Origin: Nitrosomonas sp.
GTDB taxonomy: Bacteria > Pseudomonadota > Gammaproteobacteria > Burkholderiales > Nitrosomonadaceae
DNA: 41,478 nucleotides
Assembly: GCA_028577615.1 (NCBI GenBank)
Contig: JAJSDU010000025.1
Span: forward strand, 1 to 41,478
Direction: 5' to 3'
Below the pieces are notes generated by a model. It saw only the letters and a list, made by a program, of their open reading frames with translations, did no database searches and was not told where the DNA came from. A program made the translations under genes and the position numbers. Of the stretch, positions 14,820 through 22,733 are shown piece by piece (positions within the stretch are counted from its first letter, which is position 1; every line of letters starts with the position of its first letter).

Positions 14820-17723
14820 TTATTTGATATCGATATCAGGAAAAAACTCCTGATAATGCGCTGGCTTGCCGACATGATAGCCTTGCGCGTAGTCGATATT
14901 CATTTTCCTGAGCTGATTCAGAATTTTTTCACTTTCAACAAATTCGGCAGTTATTCTTTTCCCAAAACCGGAAGCGACGCTGCACAAAGCACTGACCAGA
15001 ATCTGGTCATCCGGATTTTCGCCGAGATTGCGTATAAAGGAGCCATCGATTTTAACAGCGTCTACCGGAAGTTCTCTTAAATAATAGAACGAAGAAAACC
15101 CCACGCCAAAGTCATCCAGTACAAAACCGCAGCCCAATTCTTTTATTTCCTTCATCAAGGTACGCGCACCCGGCAGATTCTCAAGCGCGGCAGTTTCAGT
15201 AATCTCAAACATTAGCAGTGCCGGATTGATTTCATACTTGTTCAGTTCATGAAACAATATTGACAGTAATTCAGGATCGTTGAAAGCATGCGCGGACAGA
15301 TTAATCGACAGGCTGATGAAATCCTGCGTTCTGTCGCGATTAATGGCGGCAGCCAGCGCAATGGATTTTCGCAGTACGAGATGATCGATAATATGTATCA
15401 AGCCGCTTTGCTCGGCCGCTTTAATAAAACCGGCAGGCGATAGAATCAAACCATCGCCGTTGCGCATGCGCAGTAATACCTCATAATGCATGACCCGGCG
15501 ACTTCGAACACTCATAATCGGCTGCAAGAAAAGGATAAAATTATCACTTGCTTGTGCGTATTCAATTTTCTCCTTCCAGTAAACAAGCGATTGTACCCGC
15601 TCGCGGCTCTGGTCTTCCGTAGAAAACAAATGCCATGCATTTCTTCCGGTGTCTTTCGCATGATACATGGCAAGATCGGCAGCAGCCAGCAAGTCATGTA
15701 CGTTATCACCATGTTCCGGAAACAGGGCGATCCCGATACTGGCCGATACCCTGTGATTGCGGTCGGCATAAGTCAGGCTCAGGCTACTGATGTTATTGAG
15801 TATTTTTTTGGCAACTTCAATGGCGCCCTCGGCGTTTATTTCGGGAAGAATGACAGCGAATTCATCACCGCCAAGGCGCGCGGTAATATCGCCGGAACGA
15901 ATTGTCTGCGACAGCATTTTAGCGACCAACTTCAGAAATGCGTCACCTGCATGATGTCCGCTGGTATCGTTAATATACTTGAAACGATCCAGGTCAAAAA
16001 ATAATAACGCACCCGGACGATTATACCGATCCGATCTGCTGAGCATTTGTTCAAGCTCTTCGCTAAACCGGCGGCGGTTATGCAGATCGGTCAGGGGATC
16101 ATGCGTTGCCAGCCAGGTTAAACGCTCCTGTGCCAGCTTGTATTCAGTAACATCGAGACCAACCGACAAAATGGATGGATCACTTCTGGAATTTCTCGAA
16201 AGCCGTGAGTGGAGCCAGGCGATATCACGGGTGGAACCATCCTTGCAACGGATCGTAGATTCATGACGGAATTGATCACGCTTATTGTTATTGAGTTCTT
16301 CCAGACATGTGGCCAGATATTGATGATCGTAATTGGATGCCAGCAGTTGAAGAAAGGATGAGCCCTGCAGTTCTTTTTCAGAAAAGTGCGTCAACATTTC
16401 GCCATGCGCATTCAAGGAATTGATTCTGCCAAGTGTGTTCTGCGTGAGCACGATGACTTGTGCGGTATCCAGCAGATTGGCAATGAAGTCTCTCTCCTTG
16501 CTCAATTCGTCTTTTTGCTCGATGAGCTGTTTTGCCCGGGTCGCTGCTTTTTGTTCGAGATCTTCAAGTTGCAGGGATAGCTGAACCGCAGCCACATTAA
16601 GCAGGTCTATTTCGTCACTGTACTTCTGCGTGTGCTTTGATGCGACCAGCGATTGCCGGAAGTTTTCAAATTGACCGCTTGCCAGCAGGGGTAGTGTATA
16701 GGCAATATCCTTTAAGCGAATGAGCAGCCGCGTAAAAATGCCGAACATCAGAACTCCGGAAAGAACAAGACCAAGCAACCCGATTGCCGCAATTTTCCAG
16801 ATGGAATCGTGGATATTATTCATCGCGGCGGTGACGTCGGTGATAATGGCCAGACTCGCCTTGTTACTGCCTACAGTATTGAGTGGGTACAGTTTTATCT
16901 GATAGTGATTATCCAATAAATCAATTTGTATGCCTCCTCGCAGGCTGTCTATGGACGAAAATTTTTCTACGGCGGTTTTTAGAATTTGATGATTCTCATC
17001 TTTTCTGGTCAATGCAGCGATATGCGCGTTCCATGGCAGCATATAGGAAGCATTGTCAACTGAATGCGCGCTATTGTCATGTATCAATAAGCCAATATCC
17101 GCACCTGAAACACGATTGAATGCGAGCAGCGCATCAGTCAGTGTAATGCCGATAACAACTGTTCCGCCCGCCTTGCCGTCAATTAATAATGGCGCCACGG
17201 TATGCTGAATACAGCTTTTTTCGCAAAGCAAAGGATGAATCGGCTTCTCCAGATGACTAACGCTTTCAACCCATTCAAGCATCGGGTGTTCGTCAATCTG
17301 ATGATTGCCCAGACTGCCCCAGTCCGCGATCAATTGATTCGATGTATTGTATAACCGTACGGTTTCAATGCCGCTATTGATATGTATCAGCGGCCAATGC
17401 CGGTTAAAAACCTGCCTGATTTTGTTTTTATCGTTGGACAGCAACGCTTCGGGCATACCGTCCAGAAAAGGAATGGCTTCCGCCTGTTGACGCAATCCAG
17501 ATGACAACCGTTCAATAAGGCTGTCGATTTCCCTGCCATAACGCTTAAATTCAGTTTCGCGCTGACTGTCAAAATTGGTAACCAGACCCCAATAACTGAC
17601 GATACAAAATAATAAAACGACCGCAAGCAGTATGAGACTGCTTAATGATGTAATTTTCCATCTGAAACTAAGAAATTTACGTGTTTGTGTTTCATTTATT
17701 GGCGTTTTAACAACCTGTGACAT
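14820..17723 (-). CDS. Membrane sensor with PAS, GGDEF and EAL domains (c-di-GMP turnover)
   Basis: 967 residues. A membrane segment lies near 25-47, a periplasmic Cache-like sensor at about 50-300 and a second membrane segment near 312-335. A linker with a coiled coil follows, then PAS at about 405-525, GGDEF at about 530-690 and EAL at about 720-960. The GGDEF motif RLGGDEF is intact, and RSGD five residues before it fits the inhibitory I-site RxxD. The EAL domain has EVLLR in place of EALLR but keeps the Glu, and it keeps NLS, FEITE, DDFG, KID, EFVE and QGY, so phosphodiesterase activity is plausible. The sensor carries Cys167, Cys171 and His174. It is the last gene of a strand-wide run behind a porin and a periplasmic binding protein. 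Confidence 0.9.
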   Translation of the reverse strand: MSQVVKTPINETQTRKFLSFRWKITSLSSLILLAVVLLFCIVSYWGLVTNFDSQRETEFKRYGREIDSLIERLSSGLRQQAEAIPFLDGMPEALLSNDKNKIRQVFNRHWPLIHINSGIETVRLYNTSNQLIADWGSLGNHQIDEHPMLEWVESVSHLEKPIHPLLCEKSCIQHTVAPLLIDGKAGGTVVIGITLTDALLAFNRVSGADIGLLIHDNSAHSVDNASYMLPWNAHIAALTRKDENHQILKTAVEKFSSIDSLRGGIQIDLLDNHYQIKLYPLNTVGSNKASLAIITDVTAAMNNIHDSIWKIAAIGLLGLVLSGVLMFGIFTRLLIRLKDIAYTLPLLASGQFENFRQSLVASKHTQKYSDEIDLLNVAAVQLSLQLEDLEQKAATRAKQLIEQKDELSKERDFIANLLDTAQVIVLTQNTLGRINSLNAHGEMLTHFSEKELQGSSFLQLLASNYDHQYLATCLEELNNNKRDQFRHESTIRCKDGSTRDIAWLHSRLSRNSRSDPSILSVGLDVTEYKLAQERLTWLATHDPLTDLHNRRRFSEELEQMLSRSDRYNRPGALLFFDLDRFKYINDTSGHHAGDAFLKLVAKMLSQTIRSGDITARLGGDEFAVILPEINAEGAIEVAKKILNNISSLSLTYADRNHRVSASIGIALFPEHGDNVHDLLAAADLAMYHAKDTGRNAWHLFSTEDQSRERVQSLVYWKEKIEYAQASDNFILFLQPIMSVRSRRVMHYEVLLRMRNGDGLILSPAGFIKAAEQSGLIHIIDHLVLRKSIALAAAINRDRTQDFISLSINLSAHAFNDPELLSILFHELNKYEINPALLMFEITETAALENLPGARTLMKEIKELGCGFVLDDFGVGFSSFYYLRELPVDAVKIDGSFIRNLGENPDDQILVSALCSVASGFGKRITAEFVESEKILNQLRKMNIDYAQGYHVGKPAHYQEFFPDIDIK

Positions 17724-17741
17724 AAGAAGACATGTTTGCGC

Positions 17742-19085
17742 TTAAAAACGGAAGGACAGTTGCGCCGCAAAAAGGTCCCATTCTTTAACAGTTGATGCAA
17801 CATTCGGGTTATCCAGTCCTGAAATCCAGCCTGTTCCATTGATGTAATGATACTCGAAACGCGCCATGATTTGCGGGGTAATATTCCATCGCAGGCCAAC
17901 GGTCAAATCTCTGGCAAATCGTGAATGCGCAGGACGTGGAGTAAGATTGTTATCTTCCCGCCACTGAACAAATTCTTTTCCGTTACGATCGTTCCGGTCT
18001 GCAAAAAACACATCATAGCGTAACAGCGCCTCCCATTTCGGGTGAAAACGGTAGACACCCTGCACATAAAAGCTTTCGCCGGTTGTGTTGTCGGCCTGTA
18101 CATCTAGCGCAGGAGCTCCAAAATTTTTAAAATCCAGACGACGCAAAGCGTACTCTGCGGTCAAACTCCATTTTTCTGCGTTATATTGTGCTGACAGAAA
18201 AAGCGGAGAAAAGGAAAAAGAACCCTGCGTCAAACGATCACCGATTCCCGGATGGAAATGCGTATTGAGCCAAATACCGCTGATTGCAAATCGAAATCGA
18301 GCATCATGCGTTTCATACATGCCTCGACCTATAAACGATGGCTCTGGCGATAATTCACCGGCCAGTTTATCTGTATTAAAAATCGCAAATTCCGTTTCTC
18401 TGCTTTTTACCAAGGGACGTGTTACACCAAACTGCACTGAAAAATTGCCGATTGTCGGGTGTGACGTTTCGCCATAAAGCTGTACGGAATCCGCCGACAG
18501 TCCCAGGTTGCGCGTACGGTCAAAATAAATCGATTGCGGTAATAGAATACTGGGACGTGTGAAAGCGACATCGCGCGTGTCGTTATAAAATCCGAACGGA
18601 TTTTTCAGCCGGCCGACCCTGATGCCGAACTGGTGGGTTTCATGCGAGTACAGCAAATAATCGACAAAACCGAAATCCAGACGTGGCTCACCGCCATTAC
18701 TGCCCTCCCCGGCGCGGCGGGACAGCATCTGCGCCGAGAACTGCAGCCGGGTCAACGGCCGGAACAGCGCGTTAAGTCCAACTTCGGTAAAACCAAAACC
18801 GCCGCCCTGGTCCGTTTTGCCGAAAACATTATTGTCCGATGTTGCAATAAATCCCTGGCTTGCAAAACCCTGAAATTTCAGATTATCCAGAATATTTGTT
18901 TCAGAAAACCATTTTGAGGGTGAATTCTTATTCTTTAATGTTTCTTTCTGATCGATACTTGCCTGACCGGATGCGTTTGCAGTGCAGAGACTGAACAAAA
19001 GCAAAAACATGGCAAACCTGCGTATCAATCCACAGGTTTCATGACATAAGCCGCTATTTGATCTGTAGTACATGAACGTCATCAC
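17742..19085 (-). CDS. Outer-membrane porin-like beta-barrel protein
   Basis: Up to 447 residues. A signal peptide (FAMFLLLFSLCTANASG, cleaved near residue 40) is preceded by a long n-region with RR. The mature part shows many alternating amphipathic strands and ends in FAAQLSFRF, the aromatic C-terminus expected for insertion by the Bam complex. GTG 19085, ATG 19082 and ATG 19073 are all possible starts; ATG 19010 would leave too short a signal without positive charge. It overlaps the upstream binding-protein gene by about 30 bases and lies 18 bases before the GGDEF/EAL gene. The substrate is unknown; pairing with a PstS-like protein suggests an anion, which is inference. Confidence 0.8.
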   Translation of the reverse strand: MMTFMYYRSNSGLCHETCGLIRRFAMFLLLFSLCTANASGQASIDQKETLKNKNSPSKWFSETNILDNLKFQGFASQGFIATSDNNVFGKTDQGGGFGFTEVGLNALFRPLTRLQFSAQMLSRRAGEGSNGGEPRLDFGFVDYLLYSHETHQFGIRVGRLKNPFGFYNDTRDVAFTRPSILLPQSIYFDRTRNLGLSADSVQLYGETSHPTIGNFSVQFGVTRPLVKSRETEFAIFNTDKLAGELSPEPSFIGRGMYETHDARFRFAISGIWLNTHFHPGIGDRLTQGSFSFSPLFLSAQYNAEKWSLTAEYALRRLDFKNFGAPALDVQADNTTGESFYVQGVYRFHPKWEALLRYDVFFADRNDRNGKEFVQWREDNNLTPRPAHSRFARDLTVGLRWNITPQIMARFEYHYINGTGWISGLDNPNVASTVKEWDLFAAQLSFRF

Positions 19086-19494
19086 TGATAAAAGAGGATT
19101 CCAGATAACCGATCGAACCCGGTGTGCTTGCTATTCTTCGCAGCATTTCTTCGTTAGAAGAGACTGTCGTCGGCGCCTGGCCTGTGCCGGAAAATACCAG
19201 ACGGTCCCAGTTGGCGCGCAGCTGGTAAGGAAAAACATTTAAGGTTTCTTTTGAGAAGGCCTGGTGCAGCTCATGATCGTCAGGCAATACATAAACTTTT
19301 ATTAACCTGCCATTCGGCCAAGTTTTCATGCGCATACTGAAAACCGCGCGCAATACGTTGGCAGTGACGGATTCCTGCTCTACATCGGGATGAACAATGA
19401 CCTTATAATGTTCCGATGCATGTGTTTTACCGGCTACCAGAAAAAAAAGCATAAGGCATAAAACTGCTTTGATTTTGAACATGGCGTTATGCAA
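19054..19494 (-). CDS. Small PstS-like periplasmic substrate-binding protein
   Basis: A 146-residue protein with a signal peptide ending at THASEHYK. It then follows the first-lobe pattern of the phosphate-type binding proteins: VIVHPDVEQESVTANVLRAVFSMRMKTWPNG, then YVLPDDHELHQAFSKE, WDRLVFSGTG and a closing GSIGYLESS. At about 120 mature residues it is much shorter than PstS and holds only part of the fold, as in the small family often annotated as phosphate ABC substrate-binding. No ABC transporter genes are adjacent; the neighbours are a porin and a c-di-GMP protein, so a sensory role is possible. Confidence 0.75.
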   Translation of the reverse strand: MHNAMFKIKAVLCLMLFFLVAGKTHASEHYKVIVHPDVEQESVTANVLRAVFSMRMKTWPNGRLIKVYVLPDDHELHQAFSKETLNVFPYQLRANWDRLVFSGTGQAPTTVSSNEEMLRRIASTPGSIGYLESSFISDDVHVLQIK

Positions 19495-19547
19495 TATACT
19501 TCATTTCTGAAAAAATGAATCCAGGCGCTCGTTTTGGCAGGTAGAAA

Positions 19548-20321
19548 TCAGGTGTGCATTTTAGCAGGTAAAATTTTGCCCTGGTCGGTTAAAATCTCCC
19601 AGACATCCTGATAATCTTTATGCGTTTTAATCAGAATATCTGTCATTTTTGCAAAAAAGGGTTGTCGTAAACCATGACATTCTATTAGCGGGCCGATCGG
19701 CACAGAATCCATGCCGACCTGACTGAGCAACCGGTTAAGCGCCGGACTTATGAAGGAAAGCCAATTTTCTGTGTTACTTTTTACACTCATCTGCACAACG
19801 GCAGCCATAAGGATTAATGTAATATTCGCGGAAACACGCCGTTCTTTTTGTTTTGCAGCGGAATTGTTCTCGGCTGTATTCTCGGTTTTATCCTTGTTTT
19901 CATCCATTTCCCGAAAAAGATCGCCCTTGCGTCTTTGAAACTCTTTAATGACAAGAAATCTTGATATCTCCGCCGTCTCCAGGCGCGAAACGCTATGATT
20001 TCTGAGATATTCAATATCAAGATGCGTATAGGATTCGACTGGAAAAGGCTTGTCCGGTGCGCTGACGTCGGGTAAAACCAGTCGTACGGTACCAATGAAT
20101 TTTCCGGATGGACGATGCATTACCACTGCATGCATGGCGCGATCATCGAAATCGTCTTTTTCCAGCTTCTCCGGGTAACTGGATTGATCGAATCCGGGTA
20201 TGCGCTGTTCCTGGCATAAGACATGGTAGCGTATCTGATAGGCAATTTCCTTCAACTCCGGTGTTTCAGCCAGAACAATTTCAAAATATTTCTGATAAGC
20301 ATCATACAGTTCACTCATCAT
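19548..20321 (-). CDS. PEP-CTERM/exosortase system-associated acyltransferase
   Basis: 257 residues of the GNAT-like N-acyltransferase family found with the XrtA exosortase. The N-terminal core carries AYQIRYHVLCQEQRIPGF, then MHRPSGKFIGTVRLVLP and VSRLETAEISRFLVIKEFQRRKGD; the C-terminal half carries NITLILMAAVVQMSVK and GPLIECHGLRQPFFA. A hydrophilic Asp/Asn/Lys/Glu-rich insert fills residues 138-160. The ATG at 20321 is preceded by AGGAG. It follows the amidotransferase gene by 37 bases. A likely role is acylation of a surface polysaccharide or related metabolite; the substrate is not known. Confidence 0.85.
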   Translation of the reverse strand: MMSELYDAYQKYFEIVLAETPELKEIAYQIRYHVLCQEQRIPGFDQSSYPEKLEKDDFDDRAMHAVVMHRPSGKFIGTVRLVLPDVSAPDKPFPVESYTHLDIEYLRNHSVSRLETAEISRFLVIKEFQRRKGDLFREMDENKDKTENTAENNSAAKQKERRVSANITLILMAAVVQMSVKSNTENWLSFISPALNRLLSQVGMDSVPIGPLIECHGLRQPFFAKMTDILIKTHKDYQDVWEILTDQGKILPAKMHT

Positions 20322-20358
20322 TCAGCCGCTCCTGTTATTTTTTTATTCATATTACGTG

Positions 20359-22203
20359 CTATCCAGATCTGGATTTATACCAACATTCCAGCATCATTAA
20401 AATCCAGATCATAGTGCCATGATAACTGGCGTGTTCTTTTAAATGCTGATCGAGCAATGTATCGATGTAATCCGTACGAATAAAGTGCCGTGATTTTAAA
20501 TCGTTCAAGCTATCGGCAGCCAAGGCTTTAAGTTGCGCATGTTCCTGCAGCCATACGCCGAATGGTAAACCAAAGCCGTGTTTCTGTTTAGTAATTATTT
20601 CATTGGGCAGGAAGTCCTTGAGTGCTTCTTTAAAAAAATAACGCAGCTTGGTACCCTTGACTTTGTAATTCGGTTTCAATTTTAAAGAAAATGCGACGAT
20701 TTCATCGCTGATTAATGGAAATGCAACATCAATCCGGGCCAGTTCACAGGCTTTTACCACTTTAGGCAAATCATTGTCAGCAAGTGTAATTTTCCAGTCA
20801 TACGCCAACATGCGGTTGATCAGGCTTTTTGCGTGCACGCGGTGATAGGTTTGCTCCAAAAGAAGCTCTGGATATTTTGTGTCGACGGTTTCCAGAAACT
20901 CAGCTGTAAAAACGGAATCAGGACCATGCTGCAACAGCAAATTATAGGTTTCCATGCGACCCGGCATGGGAGTGGACGCCTGCTCTATATAACGATACAT
21001 TTTACGCAGTAAAGGCTGTTGTGTTTTTCCTGATACACTCCCCGCCCAGGGTTCAAGAATTTTTTTTCGAATAATGGCAGGTAAATATTCATAGAGGGAA
21101 AACACATATTGCCGGGCGTAACGTTCATTACCGCCAAACAACTCGTCACCGCCATCACCACCCAGAATTCTATCCAGACCGTCTTCTTTTGCCATGCGCG
21201 CACAATAATATGCCGGTATCGCCGAGGCATTGCCAAACGGCTGGTCAAAAATGGCAGCGATTTGTGGAATAGCTGTAACGACATCATCCGGTGTTACATA
21301 GTACTCATGGTGGTTGGTAGCGAAATGGCGCGCCGCAATTCGTGCATATTCCATCTCATCATAACCTGGCGCTGCAAAACCGATCGAATAGGTTTGCGCC
21401 GGTTTTCCGGTAACTTCACCGAGTATGCCGGCAATTGTTGAACTGTCTGTGCCGCCGCTGAGAAAGGCGCCAACAGATGCGTTGCCGACAGCATCACGCA
21501 CACTTGAATGGAGCAACTGTCTTAATTCAGATTTAAGCTCTCCAAACGAGCATCCTGAAGTTTCGATGAATACAGGATTCCAGTAGGGACGTTTTTGTAT
21601 TTCGCGATTCCGGAAAGTCAGACACTCGCCAGGCAGCAGCCGGTACTGGTCCTTATAGATCGTATCCGGGCTGGGTATCATATGGAAATAGATATAGTCA
21701 TAGATACTCTGTGAATTAATTTGCGCAGTGACCAGAGGGTGCCTGACAAGCGCATCTTGTGACGTAGAAAAAATCACACCATCGCCAACCGCCTGATACG
21801 CTAAAGAACGGGTGCCAAGCCGATCAATGGCAAGCATGCACTGATCCTGATTGTCATCCGAGATACAGGCGATAAATTCACCGGTTATGTTCGACAATGC
21901 CTGATCGCTGTTACTTAACCAGCAATCCAGGAAAAATTTAGCGGGATTCAGAATTGCATCTGGTTGATCGTGCCGGGTATGTTTAAATCGCACATCCCCC
22001 CATAATAAAACCGTGATACCGTAACCCTGAAAAGTATATACGTATTTGGGATGCCCTATGATTGCGAAAGCTGATTTATCGTTTACCAAAATATTTGCTG
22101 GACCATGATCGTGCTGCGCAATTGGCTGAATCATATTTTCAAGCACTTTGCGACTCTCATTTACCGGCATTTTGTAACCAATCCAGCCACAAATTCCCCC
22201 CAT
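20359..22203 (-). CDS. Asparagine synthase-like amidotransferase of an exopolysaccharide/exosortase locus
   Basis: 614 residues. An N-terminal Ntn-glutaminase-like domain (about 1-200) is followed by an asparagine synthase domain with the PP-loop SGGTDSS at about 246-252, then GGDGGDELFGG near 350 and a C-terminal KHGFGLPFGVWL segment. The N-terminus reads MGGICGWIG where the family normally has MCGI, so the catalytic Cys2 of the glutaminase is Gly. The ligase half looks intact and may use free ammonia or another amine. GGAG precedes the ATG. It lies between the acyl-AMP ligase and the acyltransferase of the exosortase-type locus. It could also be called AsnB, but a biosynthetic role in asparagine formation is unlikely from context. 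Confidence 0.85.
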   Translation of the reverse strand: MGGICGWIGYKMPVNESRKVLENMIQPIAQHDHGPANILVNDKSAFAIIGHPKYVYTFQGYGITVLLWGDVRFKHTRHDQPDAILNPAKFFLDCWLSNSDQALSNITGEFIACISDDNQDQCMLAIDRLGTRSLAYQAVGDGVIFSTSQDALVRHPLVTAQINSQSIYDYIYFHMIPSPDTIYKDQYRLLPGECLTFRNREIQKRPYWNPVFIETSGCSFGELKSELRQLLHSSVRDAVGNASVGAFLSGGTDSSTIAGILGEVTGKPAQTYSIGFAAPGYDEMEYARIAARHFATNHHEYYVTPDDVVTAIPQIAAIFDQPFGNASAIPAYYCARMAKEDGLDRILGGDGGDELFGGNERYARQYVFSLYEYLPAIIRKKILEPWAGSVSGKTQQPLLRKMYRYIEQASTPMPGRMETYNLLLQHGPDSVFTAEFLETVDTKYPELLLEQTYHRVHAKSLINRMLAYDWKITLADNDLPKVVKACELARIDVAFPLISDEIVAFSLKLKPNYKVKGTKLRYFFKEALKDFLPNEIITKQKHGFGLPFGVWLQEHAQLKALAADSLNDLKSRHFIRTDYIDTLLDQHLKEHASYHGTMIWILMMLECWYKSRSG

Positions 22204-22733
22204 CTATGTTCTCCAGAAAAATTAGACTGCATGAACGTCATGCCATGCAGCCAGAGGATTATTCTTCTATTGCTATACTTTAATGATTAAATGTGGCTGG
22301 GATCATTTTTGCTGATCCAAACCATATCCAAAAGATTTCCAAACCAATACTTCGAACGGTTCTGGATGACTGAAGGAAAAAGTGGAACTGACTGTCGGCC
22401 ATATATGCCTGATTGCAAAGCAACGACAAAGTCATTCTTTTCACTCTGAGCCATTTCCGATTGATCAATCAGCGGATCCAATGGAGTACAGGGAACTGCA
22501 CGGTGATAATGCAGTCCGTCATCCGTTATTGAGCGCATCTAAAAATCCATATTTTCCAGAATACGAATCCGCCTGACATAAATCCTAATTTCGAGGACGA
22601 TATGACGATCCAGGCCCGGTCACAACCGGACCAGCACACTGAATCAATCGAATTAGTGGAGTGCTCCCTATAATCAAGCAATCGTCATAAACCGGAAATT
22701 GAATCAGCGCAGAAGAATGTAGCGATTCGCTGA
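22204..22733. other. 530-base gap between the amidotransferase and acyl-ligase genes
   Basis: No recognisable gene fills this stretch. On the - strand a frame of 83 codons (22287-22538) reads like coding sequence, with DPLIDQSEMAQSEKNDFVVA and SKYWFGNLLDMVW, but it is blocked upstream by TAG, and sense-looking fragments continue in other frames (for example GSTPLIRLIQCAGPVV near 22600-22680). This suggests a decayed gene, whose family I cannot name. An inverted repeat CTGCATG/CATGCAG lies at 22227-22250, about 25 bases upstream of the amidotransferase start. The promoter of that gene must lie here or further upstream, but no clear consensus is visible. Confidence 0.4.
22287..22538 (-). pseudogene. 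Possible gene remnant of 83 codons
   Basis: An open frame, MRSITDDGLHYHRAVPCTPL through WISKNDPSHI, with balanced codon use and no obvious function. The same frame continues upstream as LEIRIYVRRIRILENMDF but is interrupted by TAG directly before the ATG, and no ribosome site is present. It may be the C-terminal end of a decayed gene once in the exosortase-type operon. It could equally be a chance frame. Confidence 0.2.
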
